From: Vibrio fluvialis
GTDB lineage: Bacteria; Pseudomonadota; Gammaproteobacteria; Enterobacterales; Vibrionaceae
DNA: 64,000 nt
Assembly (NCBI RefSeq): GCF_900460245.1
Contig: NZ_UHIP01000001.1
Location: 62,001-126,000 of the forward strand
Direction of reading: 5' to 3'
Shown: positions 19,455 through 29,120 of the stretch, in pieces
How positions within the stretch are numbered: position 1 is the first letter of the stretch
Layout of the letters: each line of letters opens with the position of its first letter
Notes under the pieces: model-generated
Told to the model about the DNA's origin: nothing
The model's input: only the letters and a program-made list of their open reading frames with translations
Database searches by the model: none
Translations under genes and position numbers: made by a program

Positions 19455-20906
19455 TTATTCGTAGCGTTTCGCTTTGTATTGCGGGTGCATCAGGTTTTGT
19501 ACTGAGAAGATGTCATCCAGTTCTTCTTCGGTCAGTAGGCCACGCTCCAGCACGACTTCGCGTACACTCTTACCGGTTTCCGCACAGATCTTACCGACGA
19601 TGTCACCTTCATGGTGGCCGATGTACGGGTTCAGATAAGTCACGATACCGATAGAGTTAAACACGTAGCCTTCACAGATCTCTTTGTTGACTGTGATGCC
19701 GTCGATACATTTGTCACGCAGGTTCACACACGCGTTAGACAGCAGAGAGATGGATTCGAACATGGCTTGTGCAATCACAGGCTCCATCACGTTCAGCTGT
19801 AGCTGGCCGCCTTCGGCTGCGAAAGACACGGTGTTGTCGTTACCCAGAACTTTAAAGCACACTTGGTTGACCACTTCTGGCACAACTGGGTTTACTTTTG
19901 CAGGCATGATAGAAGAGCCAGCTTGCAGTTCAGGCAGGTTCAGTTCGTTCAGACCTGCACGTGGGCCGGAAGAGAGCAGACGCAGGTCGTTACAGATTTT
20001 AGACAGTTTCACCGCCAGGCGTTTCAGTGCGCCGTGAGTCATCACGTAAGCACCACAGTCTGACGTCGCTTCGATAAGGTCTTCAGCTGGAACCACTTCC
20101 AAACCGGTTACTTCAGCCAGGTGTTTCACCGCCGCCGCTTGGTAGCCCGGTGCTGTGTTCAGGCCGGTACCGATCGCAGTTGCGCCCAGGTTCACTTCCA
20201 GTAGCAGTTTAGAGGTGTATTGCAGGGCACGGATTTCTTCGTTCAGCGTGACCGCCCAAGCGTGGAATTCCTGACCCACAGTCATTGGTACTGCGTCTTG
20301 TAGCTGAGTACGGCCCATCTTCAGGATGGTTTTGAACTCGATACTTTTCAGTTCAAATGCGCCTTTCAGATACTCGATCGCATCAATCAGTTTTTGTACG
20401 CTGTTGTAAACCGCGATACGGAAACCGGTAGGGTACGCACAGTTAGTCGACTGGCTCTTGTTCACGTGGTCGTTCGGGTTAATGAACTCGTACTGACCTT
20501 TTTCTTTGCCCATCAGCTCAAGCGCAACGTTGGCAATCACTTCGTTGGTGTTCATGTTCACCGAAGTGCCCGCGCCGCCTTGGTAAACGTCTGAAGGGAA
20601 CTGGTCCATGCATTTGCCGGTTTCCAGAATCAGATCACACGCTTGAATGATGTAATTCGCCACATCCTTAGGAATTACGCTCAGTTCTTTGTTTGCCAGC
20701 GTCGCTGCTTTCTTGGTCATGACCATACCGCGTACAAACTCAGGCACATCTGAAATAGTCATATTTGAGATGTTGAAGTTTTCCATTGCGCGCAAGGTAT
20801 GAATGCCGTAGTAAGCGTCGGCGGGTACGTGACGTTGGCCTAGTAGATCTTCTTCGATACGTGTGGCTGGGGTGGATGTCATAGGGGCATCAGATAGGGT
20901 AGCCAT
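19455..20906 (-). CDS. aspA: Aspartate ammonia-lyase (aspartase)
   Basis: Splits aspartate into fumarate and ammonia, supplying fumarate for anaerobic respiration and exchange through DcuA. The fumarase/aspartase signature [15 protein letters not shown] lies about two thirds along the protein, with [14 protein letters not shown] and [17 protein letters not shown] before it. The frame is open to 20957, but the ATG at 20906 has GGATCC/AAGGA upstream and places RIEEDLLG as in relatives (483 residues). The longer start would add 17 residues. Confidence 0.96.
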   Translation of the reverse strand: MATLSDAPMTSTPATRIEEDLLGQRHVPADAYYGIHTLRAMENFNISNMTISDVPEFVRGMVMTKKAATLANKELSVIPKDVANYIIQACDLILETGKCMDQFPSDVYQGGAGTSVNMNTNEVIANVALELMGKEKGQYEFINPNDHVNKSQSTNCAYPTGFRIAVYNSVQKLIDAIEYLKGAFELKSIEFKTILKMGRTQLQDAVPMTVGQEFHAWAVTLNEEIRALQYTSKLLLEVNLGATAIGTGLNTAPGYQAAAVKHLAEVTGLEVVPAEDLIEATSDCGAYVMTHGALKRLAVKLSKICNDLRLLSSGPRAGLNELNLPELQAGSSIMPAKVNPVVPEVVNQVCFKVLGNDNTVSFAAEGGQLQLNVMEPVIAQAMFESISLLSNACVNLRDKCIDGITVNKEICEGYVFNSIGIVTYLNPYIGHHEGDIVGKICAETGKSVREVVLERGLLTEEELDDIFSVQNLMHPQYKAKRYE

Positions 20907-21024
20907 AACAGGATCCTTAAGATAATTATTCTGATTAGATTTAAAATGCTTAGCCATTTCTGCCTTAAGAATCCATTCATCAGAATTTTTGGCTGGAAAA
21001 TCCGTCCTGACTTCTGTGGCACAT

Positions 21025-21041
21025 AATACTTGAGTAGTATT
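21025..21041. promoter_or_regulatory. Palindrome upstream of aspA
   Basis: AATACT and AGTATT are exact inverted arms five nt apart, about 120-135 nt before the aspA start. A possible operator; I do not recognise the protein that would bind. Confidence 0.35.
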
Positions 21042-21088
21042 TTAAAAATAGGAACTGGATCACTTTTTACGTCAATTGGCGGAAAGAT

Positions 21089-22999
21089 TTATACGTGGTG
21101 TGACTCAACCACCGTCAGGTTTTCAAAACCATGGGCAGAGACGCAATTTTTGCCTTTGCGCTTGGAGCGATACATCGCTTGGTCGGCATGGGTCATGGTT
21201 TGTGATGCTTCTGCCAAAACTTCCGCAACCCCAACGCTGATGGTGACTTTGTGCTGCGGCCAGGACGAAATGGCCACGCATACGCGCTGCATCAGCTTGA
21301 TCGCCTGGTGAATATCGGTGTGCTGAATAATGACGGCAAACTCATCACCGCCAATGCGGGCGATAAAGTCGGTGTCACGCAGCAAGGCTTGTAACTGAGT
21401 GGCGACATAGCGAATCACTTCATCGCCAACGGCATGGCCGAGCGAATCGTTCACTTCTTTGAAGGAGTCGATATCGATGATGGCGAGGCAGGTTGGCGGC
21501 TGGTTCTGGTAGCGCTGTTTAAGACGCGCGTAATATTGCAGTGTGTTTTCAAACTTCTTCTTGTTCCACAGTGAGGTGGCCGGGTCGCGTTCGCTGCGCT
21601 CTTTGAGTTCAACAATCGCATTGTAATGCTCGGAAATATCGGTAAACGAGTAGACGTAATAGTGTACTTTGGACAGCTTTCCGGCCAACGCACGCACTTC
21701 GGTTTTGCATACCACTTCATGACCTTCTGGATCCTGCAGGCTGTACTGGCCTTTCCATTCGCCTGTTTGCTGCAGATGGCCGAGCATCAGTTTCTGCTTG
21801 TGGCCCGAGGGCAACAGATCCAGAATCATCCGGCCTGGCAGCAGATGCATCTCAATCCCGACCATTTCACTAAAGCGGGTGTTGGCGCGCAATATGCGGT
21901 GCTCGCGGTTGGTAAACGCAATCGCGACGCCATTCTCCATCACAAACTGGGCGTAGGTCTGATCCATGCGCATGCGGCGATGCGCTTCGAGCATCATTCC
22001 CAGCACGCCGGAGATCAACCCGAGCCCGAGCCAGATGACGATACTGTCGGACAGGATCTGCTTATCGCGCACCTTAAAGGTTTGCTGCAGCACTTGTGGT
22101 GAGTAGTGGGTTAATAACGTCATGCCGCCGACTGAAGAGAACAGCTGATTATTGAATGGCTGGAAAATGAACAAACCTTCGTCGGTCATCACGCTGCCGT
22201 TAGCTCGTCCGGTCGCCTGAATGGCTTGCCACACCCGCGGGTATTCATTGGGTAGATTGTGCGAGGCGCGCGCCTGAATCAAGTCGCCGAACAATTTGTT
22301 CTCATCGCTGCTGACGACAAAGAATCCGTGTTGATCAATAAAGTCGACGTTCAGATCCTGATTATTTTCCGTGATCTGATGGATCACGTTCATCACGTCC
22401 AAGTTGGCAATAAAATAGCCCTGACGGCCAGTCAGGGTGTCGATGGGGTAGAGAATGCGAAACCCCGGCTTGTATGGAATCACGGGCAGGCCGTGTTCGT
22501 ACTCCAGATCGATACCAAAGTATCCTTGTTCACCCGGCGTGAGTTGCTGCGCGTAATTGAAGTAATCGCGCTGGCCCTTATCCTGCAACTGCCCGATTGG
22601 CACGATAAACGGATGTGTCATCTGCGGCGTGCTATCGACACGAATCACCTCTTTGCCTGTGTTGTCGAGGTAGCGAAGCTGATAAAACAGACCAGAGTTT
22701 AAGGAAGTCAGATACCATTGGCTTTCGAGAAAACCGCGGTACTTGGGATTGTTGGTCAGAGCAAAGTCCACCAACAAGGGAGAATGGCTGAGGCCATAAA
22801 AAGTCTTTTCGATTTGATGGTGAAGGCGAGTGGCTTTGGTTTCAACAAACGACAGAAACTGAGAACCCTGCGCTTCCATTCTGCTGAGCAGAAACTGATG
22901 CGCTTTGTCCGATAAATGATAATAGTAGGCGATGGGGATCAGTGATAATCCTACCCATAGCACTAAAGCCTGTTTAAGAGTTTTGGCAACTCGTTTCAT
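21089..22999 (-). CDS. Membrane diguanylate cyclase with periplasmic sensor and PAS domain
   Basis: 636 residues. An N-terminal membrane segment (about 10-28), a periplasmic sensor of the dCache type (about 30-305), a second membrane segment (about 320-340), a PAS-like region (about 350-455, NGVAIAFTNREHRILRANTRF), and a GGDEF domain from about 470. The catalytic motif is intact (ARIGGDEFAVI), and an RxxD inhibitory site (RDTD) lies five residues before it, so it should make cyclic di-GMP with product inhibition. The signal it senses is unknown. Stand-alone gene on the minus strand upstream of aspA, matching a GGDEF gene in this place in V. cholerae. Confidence 0.92.
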   Translation of the reverse strand: MKRVAKTLKQALVLWVGLSLIPIAYYYHLSDKAHQFLLSRMEAQGSQFLSFVETKATRLHHQIEKTFYGLSHSPLLVDFALTNNPKYRGFLESQWYLTSLNSGLFYQLRYLDNTGKEVIRVDSTPQMTHPFIVPIGQLQDKGQRDYFNYAQQLTPGEQGYFGIDLEYEHGLPVIPYKPGFRILYPIDTLTGRQGYFIANLDVMNVIHQITENNQDLNVDFIDQHGFFVVSSDENKLFGDLIQARASHNLPNEYPRVWQAIQATGRANGSVMTDEGLFIFQPFNNQLFSSVGGMTLLTHYSPQVLQQTFKVRDKQILSDSIVIWLGLGLISGVLGMMLEAHRRMRMDQTYAQFVMENGVAIAFTNREHRILRANTRFSEMVGIEMHLLPGRMILDLLPSGHKQKLMLGHLQQTGEWKGQYSLQDPEGHEVVCKTEVRALAGKLSKVHYYVYSFTDISEHYNAIVELKERSERDPATSLWNKKKFENTLQYYARLKQRYQNQPPTCLAIIDIDSFKEVNDSLGHAVGDEVIRYVATQLQALLRDTDFIARIGGDEFAVIIQHTDIHQAIKLMQRVCVAISSWPQHKVTISVGVAEVLAEASQTMTHADQAMYRSKRKGKNCVSAHGFENLTVVESHHV

Positions 23000-23218
23000 T
23001 GCAACTCACGCTGTCTGAAATCTGGTTTAAAAATAGTTAAGCCTTTGCTTATTTTCCATTGCGAAATCCAGTAAAAACGGGCGTTTCACTCTATCCATTT
23101 GATTTCTATTCAGAGAAATTTTCCTCACAGGCAACAATTCGCTACATTTTTGCCTTGCGTCGAGCGCTTGAAGTGCTCAGGGCTTGGCGCTAAGGTTGTA
23201 GCCAACTAAGGAGGGACT

Positions 23219-23713
23219 GTGTTTCCGATACTACTGATTCTATTTATTGCGGTGCCAGTGATCGAAATCGGCTTGTTTATTCAGGTGGGTGGCGTGCTGG
23301 GGCTGTGGCCGACGATTGCACTGGTTCTGATCACCGCGTTTGTTGGTGCGTCTCTGGTGCGCAGCCAGGGATTACACACGCTGATGACGGTGCAACAACG
23401 TATGCAGAACGGTGAAATACCGGCGCAACAAATTGTGGAAGGCGTGATGCTGGCTGTGGCGGGTGTGTTGCTGCTGACGCCGGGCTTTATGACCGACGCG
23501 ATGGGTATGCTGATTCTGCTGCCTGCGCCACGAGCGATGTTGGCCAAATACCTGATGAGCAAAGTGGTGGTGACCAATATGTCATCCGGCTTTCAATCCA
23601 GCCACTTTGAGCGCGATTTTCACTCTCATTCGTCCCAGCAACATGGCCAGACGTTTGACGGTGAGTTTGAACGCAAGCAGGATGACGATCAGGACAAGCT
23701 CAATCGCCCTTGA
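23219..23713 (+). CDS. fxsA: FxsA-family membrane protein
   Basis: 164 residues; the first about 115 form a conserved hydrophobic domain (FPILLILFIAVPVIEIGLFI, LVRSQGLHTL, LLLTPGFMTDAMGMLILLP) and the rest is a hydrophilic tail rich in His, Asp and Lys. E. coli FxsA lowers phage T7 exclusion by F plasmid when overproduced; the normal role is not known. Start is GTG at 23219 after a strong GGAGGG. In E. coli fxsA is also next to aspA. Confidence 0.92.
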   Translation: MFPILLILFIAVPVIEIGLFIQVGGVLGLWPTIALVLITAFVGASLVRSQGLHTLMTVQQRMQNGEIPAQQIVEGVMLAVAGVLLLTPGFMTDAMGMLILLPAPRAMLAKYLMSKVVVTNMSSGFQSSHFERDFHSHSSQQHGQTFDGEFERKQDDDQDKLNRP

Positions 23714-23724
23714 GCTCAGCAGAC

Positions 23725-23754
23725 AAAAAAGCTCTCCAATGGAGAGCTTTTTTA
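23725..23754. terminator. Bidirectional terminator between fxsA and trmL
   Basis: AAAAAAGCTCTCC pairs with GGAGAGCTTTTTT over an AAT loop, so both convergent genes can use it. Confidence 0.93.
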
Positions 23755-23780
23755 TTCGGTCAGTGTCTTGCACTGAGCGC

Positions 23781-24254
23781 TCACTGCGCGCCTTCAAATC
23801 CCATCTGACGCCAGGCTTCAAACGCGATGATCGCCACCGCATTTGACAGGTTCAGGCTGCGCGCCTCGGGCATCATCGGAATTCGGATGCGCTGCGCCAT
23901 GGGCAGGCTTTCAATCAGGTCAGCGGGCAGCCCTCGGGTTTCCGGGCCAAACAGCAGTACGTCACCGCGCTGAAACTGCGCATCGACATGATGACCGGTA
24001 GTCTTGGTGGTGCAGGCAAAAATGCGGTAATCGCCCCGCGCTTCGAGAAAATCGATGAACGCCTGATAATCTTTGTGGCGGGTCACGCGTGCCAGATCAT
24101 GATAATCCAGCCCGGCACGGCGCACTTTCTTCTCTTCCAGATCAAAACCCAGCGGCTCAATCAGATGCAGGTTGGCACCACAGTTGGCACACAGACGAAT
24201 GATGTTACCGGTGTTCGGTGCGATCTCCGGTTCATACAGGGCGATATCAAACAT
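23781..24254 (-). CDS. trmL: tRNA (cytidine(34)-2'-O)-methyltransferase TrmL
   Basis: 157-residue SPOUT-class enzyme that 2'-O-methylates the wobble base of the two tRNA-Leu species ending in CAA and NAA, using SAM. It begins [20 protein letters not shown] and has the knotted C-terminal SAM site [11 protein letters not shown] near 103-113 and [20 protein letters not shown] near 126-145. Length is normal for TrmL, which unlike TrmH lacks N- and C-terminal extensions. Confidence 0.95.
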   Translation of the reverse strand: MFDIALYEPEIAPNTGNIIRLCANCGANLHLIEPLGFDLEEKKVRRAGLDYHDLARVTRHKDYQAFIDFLEARGDYRIFACTTKTTGHHVDAQFQRGDVLLFGPETRGLPADLIESLPMAQRIRIPMMPEARSLNLSNAVAIIAFEAWRQMGFEGAQ

Positions 24255-24325
24255 AGCGCGTCAGTTCCTCTCTTGCTGAGCGACGGAGTATATACCCAAG
24301 TCGCCGCAAGATGCGAGAGAGCCGC

Positions 24326-24943
24326 TTAGGCCGAGAGTGCTTTGGCGACCGCGTAGTTTTCGCTCACCGCTTCCCAGTCGACCACGTTCCACCACGCATC
24401 AATGTATTCCGGGCGACGGTTCTGATAACTGATGTAATAGGCGTGTTCCCACACATCCAGCGCCAGTATCGGCTCGCCACGCACGCTGGCGACATCCATG
24501 AGCGGGTTATCCTGGTTGCTGGTGGAACTGATGTGCAGCGCACCTTCTTTGACCACCAGCCACGCAAAGCCCGAACCGAAGGTGTTGACTGCCGCTTGAG
24601 CAAACTGCTCTTTGAACGCATAAAAGCTGCCAAAGGTGGCGCGAATCGCTTCACCCAGTTCGCCCTGCGGTTCGCCGCCACCATTGGGCGTCATGCAGTT
24701 CCAGTAGAGAATGTGGTTGTAGTAGCCGCCGCCGTTGTTACGCAGCGCCGGGGGCAGAGTGGAGATTTGGGCAAACAACTCCGTGAGCGGGGTGTGTTCG
24801 TGTTCAGTGCCTTTGAGGGCGGCGATGAATTTGTCGTAGTAAGTCCGGTGGTGCTTACTGTAATGGACTTCCATGGTTTTCGCGTCGATGTACGGTTCCA
24901 GTGCATCGTAGGCGTATGGCAACTCAGGGAAAATATGAGACAT
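24326..24943 (-). CDS. sodA: Superoxide dismutase, probably Mn type
   Basis: 205 residues. Converts superoxide to peroxide and oxygen. The metal ligands are visible: His in MEVHYSKHHRTYYD (about 27), His in GGYYNHILYWN, and Asp/His in DVWEHAYY near 165-169. Fe and Mn forms are hard to separate; the overlying Fur box, so expression when iron is low, is typical of the Mn enzyme. ATG at 24943 follows GGATC. Confidence 0.93.
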   Translation of the reverse strand: MSHIFPELPYAYDALEPYIDAKTMEVHYSKHHRTYYDKFIAALKGTEHEHTPLTELFAQISTLPPALRNNGGGYYNHILYWNCMTPNGGGEPQGELGEAIRATFGSFYAFKEQFAQAAVNTFGSGFAWLVVKEGALHISSTSNQDNPLMDVASVRGEPILALDVWEHAYYISYQNRRPEYIDAWWNVVDWEAVSENYAVAKALSA

Positions 24944-24977
24944 AGTTGATCCTCCGTTTGATTAACTTAACGTTACT

Positions 24978-24996
24978 GATAATCAATCTCATTATC
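24978..24996. promoter_or_regulatory. Fur box of sodA
   Basis: GATAATCAATCTCATTATC matches the 19-bp Fur consensus GATAATGATAATCATTATC at 15 positions with both outer arms exact. It is 35-53 nt before the sodA ATG. Confidence 0.85.
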
Positions 24997-25022
24997 AACT
25001 ATGTCTTTTGTAAGGTCTTTCG

Positions 25023-26402
25023 TTACGCATCCAAAGGCAGGGTGAACTGCACTTTTAAGCCGCCGAGGCGACTGCGGCTGGCGGCAATCTCGCCACTGTG
25101 CTGACGAATCGCGCTTTCAGTGATCGCCAGCCCCAAGCCTGTCCCGCCGCTGTGGCGATCACGAGCAGTCGACACGCGGTAGAAGGGGCGGAATATTTCA
25201 TCCAGTTCACTTTCCGGCACGCCTTCACCGTTATCTTCTACGGTGACGGTGAGCTGCTGCGCGGTGGCGGAAAAATGCACCTCAATCTTATCCTGCCCAT
25301 AGTGAATGGCGTTACGTACGATGTTTTCCAGCGCGCTCATCAACAGTTTCGGATTGCCGGAAATATTGCGCTCGGGAATCTCGTCCAGAGTCAGGGTTTT
25401 GTGCATCTGCTCAGCTTCAAACTGAGCATCACTGAGCAGTTCTTCCCACAGGCTGCTGAGTGGCTGGACTTCGCGACTGAGATGACTGTTGGTCTGCATG
25501 CGCGACAGTTCGAGCAATTCACCAATCATCTGCTCAAGACGCTGCGCTTCGGTGTCTATGCGCTCCAGCTCCGTACTGGTGCCTTGTTTACGGGTCGCCA
25601 GTGCATTGGCCATGCGCAGCCGGGTCAGCGGCGATCGCAGCTCATGCGAGATGTCGGACAACAGACGCTGCTGGCCGGAAATCATCAGATTGACCGCTTC
25701 GACCATCTGGTTGAAGCTGCGGCCAGCCTGACGAAACTCGGTGGTGCCTTTTTCCAGATTCGGGTCGACCACGAACTCGCCGCGCGCCACACGTTGAGCG
25801 GCTAGCGCCAGCCTCTGCGCCGGTTTACTCAATGCCCAGGCGAGCCACAACAGCAGCGGTGTGCTGACGACCATGACCGCCAGCAGCAGGTGCAATGGGC
25901 GATCAAACAGGCGTAGCAGGAACGGCGGTGGCTCATCCCAGCGCAGGCCGACATACAGCAGCAAATCGCGCTTGGCGAGCACAATCGGCAGTGGGCCGGC
26001 AATCATGTAGCGGCCATACAGACGCTGCTGCGGCTTATCCACCGATTCAATGCTGGTGGTAAAGTTTTGCAGCGCTTTGAGTTTGAAATCTGCGTGTTTC
26101 TTGGTGGTGAGGATGTTGCCTTCCTGATCGGTGAGGAAAAAGCGCGGGCGCCCTTCGCCCTGCGGGCCACCGTTGCCTTCCAGAATCATCAGAATGCGCG
26201 CCAGATTGGTTTCGCTGCCGAAGCGATCTTCAATCGAGTCTTTGTATTCCAGCAGGCGCTGATAACCTTCCGGCGGAATATCGCGTGATTTGCGCGGATC
26301 GAGATGGGGCAGTGACAGCACCGCCACAACCACCAACATCATGGTAAACCAGAAGATGGCAAAGATGCGGCCGTACAGGCTGTTGATCTTAGGCAGACGC
26401 AT
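25023..26402 (-). CDS. cpxA: Envelope stress sensor kinase CpxA
   Basis: Inner-membrane histidine kinase that phosphorylates CpxR on envelope protein stress. Two membrane segments (about 11-28 and 165-187) flank a periplasmic domain. A HAMP region follows, then the phospho-acceptor His in LLSDISHELRSPLTRLR near 246, the N box (ALENIVRNAIHYG) and GTGLGLAI near 430. The frame can extend to a TTG at 26405, but the ATG at 26402 shares one base with the cpxR stop (TGATG), typical of coupled translation; 459 residues. Confidence 0.96.
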   Translation of the reverse strand: MRLPKINSLYGRIFAIFWFTMMLVVVAVLSLPHLDPRKSRDIPPEGYQRLLEYKDSIEDRFGSETNLARILMILEGNGGPQGEGRPRFFLTDQEGNILTTKKHADFKLKALQNFTTSIESVDKPQQRLYGRYMIAGPLPIVLAKRDLLLYVGLRWDEPPPFLLRLFDRPLHLLLAVMVVSTPLLLWLAWALSKPAQRLALAAQRVARGEFVVDPNLEKGTTEFRQAGRSFNQMVEAVNLMISGQQRLLSDISHELRSPLTRLRMANALATRKQGTSTELERIDTEAQRLEQMIGELLELSRMQTNSHLSREVQPLSSLWEELLSDAQFEAEQMHKTLTLDEIPERNISGNPKLLMSALENIVRNAIHYGQDKIEVHFSATAQQLTVTVEDNGEGVPESELDEIFRPFYRVSTARDRHSGGTGLGLAITESAIRQHSGEIAASRSRLGGLKVQFTLPLDA

Positions 26403-27088
26403 CAATCCTCCACAATCATCAGGTAGCCGCGACCACGCAGGGTTTTGATGCGCGCTTTCCCGTCGCTGCGTTCCGGCAATTTTTTACGCAGGTTGGAAAC
26501 GTGCATGTCGATGGCGCGGTCAAACGCTGCCAGTCGCTTGCCAAGCACATCCAGACTCAGCGCTTCTTTCGTCAGCGTTTCGCCCGGGTTCTGGACAAAA
26601 TGGGTCAGCAGAGCAAATTCCGTGGTGGTGAGATCGAGCAGTTCCCCCTGACAATATGCTTCTTGCCTGCCGGGATAGAGTTGCAGGTCCTGGCATTCAA
26701 TCACATCCGTCGGCTTGCTTTGGGTGTGATTGCCAGTGCGGCGTAAAATGGCGCGAATGCGTGCCAGCAACTCGCGGTCACTGAACGGCTTAGGCAGGTA
26801 GTCGTCAGCGCCGAGTTCCAGGCCAATCACGCGGTCGATCTCTTCGCCTTTCGCAGTCAGCATCAGCACGGGTGTCTGCCATTTCTCACGCAACTTTTTC
26901 AGCGTTTCCATACCGTTGAGCTTGGGCATCATCACATCAAGCAGAATCAGATCGATACGTTCACTCACCGCCAGCAAGCCCGCTTCGCCGTCGTTGGCTT
27001 CGGAGACTTCAAAGCCTTCGTAGCTCAGCACCTCTTTGAGCAAACTGGTGAGTTCGGTATCGTCATCAATAAGAAGAATGTGCGCCAT
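26402..27088 (-). CDS. cpxR: Envelope stress response regulator CpxR
   Basis: 228-residue OmpR-type regulator. Receiver domain with DDD near residues 8-10, the phospho-Asp in LILLDVMMPKLNG near 52 and Lys in LPKPF near 102; a winged-helix DNA-binding domain covers about 130-226 (TKEALSLDVLGKRLAAFDRA). First gene of cpxRA, divergent from cpxP, with a CpxR box in the shared 187-nt region. Confidence 0.97.
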   Translation of the reverse strand: MAHILLIDDDTELTSLLKEVLSYEGFEVSEANDGEAGLLAVSERIDLILLDVMMPKLNGMETLKKLREKWQTPVLMLTAKGEEIDRVIGLELGADDYLPKPFSDRELLARIRAILRRTGNHTQSKPTDVIECQDLQLYPGRQEAYCQGELLDLTTTEFALLTHFVQNPGETLTKEALSLDVLGKRLAAFDRAIDMHVSNLRKKLPERSDGKARIKTLRGRGYLMIVED

Positions 27089-27163
27089 AACTGCCTCTTA
27101 AAACATTGGGGTTAACTCTAGTTTACTGTGAAATTTTGTTCTGAATCAGAGCTAATTTCACTC

Positions 27164-27178
27164 TTTACGAATCTTTAC
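27164..27178. promoter_or_regulatory. CpxR box between cpxR and cpxP
   Basis: TTTACGAATCTTTAC is a perfect inverse copy of the CpxR consensus GTAAA-N5-GTAAA. It lies about 100 nt before both cpxP and cpxR starts, fitting activation of cpxP and autoregulation. Confidence 0.9.
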
Positions 27179-27275
27179 GCTGCCTAAACGTCACTTTACT
27201 TAGCAGGACGTATTCTACACTCAAGCGCTGCGAGGGCAGCCCGTAAGTAAGAGTTCAACGATTGAGGATATGATT

Positions 27276-27821
27276 ATGAAAACGGCTAAAAAATTGATGC
27301 TTGCAGCTGTCGTTCTACCGATTGTGCTGGGTTCAGCGAGTGCACTGGCTGCCGGTGGTAAAAATAAAGGTCCGGATGGCGAAATGTGCGGCCCGGATGG
27401 TGAACGCGGTATCTTCAAACAGCTTAACCTGACCGCAGAACAACATGCGAAACTGCGTCAGATGCGTGAAGAAGGGCGTGAGCAGATGCAGCAAAAACGT
27501 CAGGCTGGTCCTTCAGAACAGATGAAAGCGATGCGTGATAAAGAACGTGCGCTGATGCTGGCACCCAACTTCGACAAAGCGCAGGCCACCGAACTGGCCA
27601 AACAGATGGTAGATATGCAGGTGGAACGCCGCGTACAGATGATGGAAAAACGTCATCAGATGCTGAGCGTATTGACCCCTGAACAAAAAACACAGTTCCA
27701 GAATCTGCAACAGGAACGCATGGCGAAATGTTGGGAAAACGGCCCACGTGAAGGTCATCATGGCGGCAAAGGATCAAAAGGTCAGAACATGATGCCGCCA
27801 GCGCCACCAGCAGGTGAATAA
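27276..27821 (+). CDS. cpxP: Periplasmic CpxP/Spy-family stress protein
   Basis: About 181 residues with a signal peptide (KKLMLAAVVLPIVLGSASALA, cleavage near residue 24). A mostly alpha-helical body with two LTxxQ-type motifs follows: LNLTAEQHAKLRQM and LTPEQKTQFQNLQQ. CpxP binds CpxA to dampen signalling and helps remove misfolded proteins. The ATG at 27276 is preferred to the one at 27270 because TTGAGG is then eight nt upstream. The tail is rich in Gly, His and Pro. Confidence 0.92.
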   Translation: MKTAKKLMLAAVVLPIVLGSASALAAGGKNKGPDGEMCGPDGERGIFKQLNLTAEQHAKLRQMREEGREQMQQKRQAGPSEQMKAMRDKERALMLAPNFDKAQATELAKQMVDMQVERRVQMMEKRHQMLSVLTPEQKTQFQNLQQERMAKCWENGPREGHHGGKGSKGQNMMPPAPPAGE

Positions 27822-27836
27822 TTCCGACTCTCATTC

Positions 27837-27862
27837 AAGGCAGCTTAGGCTGCCTTTTTTGC
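27837..27862 (+). terminator. Terminator of cpxP
   Basis: AAGGCAGC-TTAG-GCTGCCTT followed by a T run. Confidence 0.9.
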
Positions 27863-27952
27863 GTTTTGTTACCGGATGTTCGATGAGATTTAACGCACAT
27901 TAAACAGGCTTTTGCGTATAATTACGCCATTGATTTGCTTGGATATCATACT

Positions 27953-28861
27953 ATGAAACAGGAATACGCCAGACTGGTTACTCTCGCAGCATGGACGGCA
28001 ACCACGGTTGCGACGTTGCTGCTGATCATCAAAATTGCTGCCTGGTGGGTGACCGGCTCAGTCAGCTTGCTGGCGTCTCTTATCGACTCGCTGCTCGACA
28101 TCGCCGCGTCGGTAGTCAACTTGATTGTGGTGCGCTATTCGCTCCAACCGGCAGACCGGGAGCACACCTTTGGCCATGGCAAGGCGGAGTCGTTGGCCGC
28201 TCTGGCGCAGGCGATGTTTATTTCGGGCTCGGCCTGTTTCTTGATTCTGAACGGTATTGACCGCTTCTTCCGCCCGCATGAACTACAATCGCCGGAACTC
28301 GGCATTTACGTCAGTGGATTTGCCATGGTGGTGACGTTTGCGTTGGTGATGTTCCAGCGTCAGGTGGTGAAGAAAACCGGCAGTCAGGCGATTGCGGCAG
28401 ACTCACTGCATTATCAGTCAGATCTGTTCATGAACGCGGCGATCATGGTGGCGTTAGGTCTGAGCTGGTTTGGTATAACACAGGCGGACGCGGTGTTTGC
28501 GGTCGGGATTGGCATCTATATTCTTTACAGCGCGTATCGCATGGCACACAGCGCAGTACAAACGCTACTGGATCGCAAACTGCCGGACGACGAACTGATG
28601 CAGATCCGTACCTTGTCACTGTCGGTGGAAGGGGTTATGGGCGTGCATCAACTGCGCACCCGGATGTCGGGGCCTGTAAGATTCATCCAGTTACATTTGG
28701 AACTCGATGACAAGATCCCGTTAATTGAAGCACATCGCATCTCAGACATGGTGGAAGCCAAACTGCGCAAAAATTTCCCGGGTGCTGATGTTTTAATCCA
28801 TCAGGATCCGTATTCTGTGGTCTTCGGACCGGAGAGAAAGCAAAAATTCCAAGGGTGGTAA
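27953..28861 (+). CDS. fieF: Cation diffusion facilitator FieF (iron/zinc efflux)
   Basis: 302-residue CDF exporter with six membrane segments and a cytoplasmic tail. The metal-site motif [12 protein letters not shown] in TM2 near 46-57, [23 protein letters not shown] near 66-88, and [12 protein letters not shown] in TM5 near 147-158 are as in E. coli FieF, which expels Fe2+ and Zn2+ in exchange for protons. The frame is open to a TTG at 27935; the ATG at 27953 gives the normal N-terminus. It lies next to the Cpx genes as in enterobacteria. Confidence 0.95.
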   Translation: MKQEYARLVTLAAWTATTVATLLLIIKIAAWWVTGSVSLLASLIDSLLDIAASVVNLIVVRYSLQPADREHTFGHGKAESLAALAQAMFISGSACFLILNGIDRFFRPHELQSPELGIYVSGFAMVVTFALVMFQRQVVKKTGSQAIAADSLHYQSDLFMNAAIMVALGLSWFGITQADAVFAVGIGIYILYSAYRMAHSAVQTLLDRKLPDDELMQIRTLSLSVEGVMGVHQLRTRMSGPVRFIQLHLELDDKIPLIEAHRISDMVEAKLRKNFPGADVLIHQDPYSVVFGPERKQKFQGW

Positions 28862-29006
28862 GGAAAAAGCCTGCAACGTTGGCTATCTTTTCTCCAATCG
28901 ACTAAAAAACATGATCCTGATGTGAATCAACAACGATGATGGTTAAAACTGTAATACTCTTACATAAGTAGAAAACTTACAGAATTTCGTGCAAATAACA
29001 GTAGTA

Positions 29007-29020
29007 TTCCTAATTAGGAA
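29007..29020. promoter_or_regulatory. Palindrome upstream of pfkA
   Basis: TTCCTAATTAGGAA is a perfect 14-bp palindrome 100 nt before pfkA, in the 259-nt fieF-pfkA gap. It may be an operator; the binding protein is not known to me. Confidence 0.35.
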
Positions 29021-29120
29021 ATGTAACATAACGCACAGATAATGAATGCTTTTGCCGTCTGAATGTCGTTAGCAGGCGGCCCAAAAAATTATATTAAGTT
29101 CCCAAAAATCGAGGGTGAGC

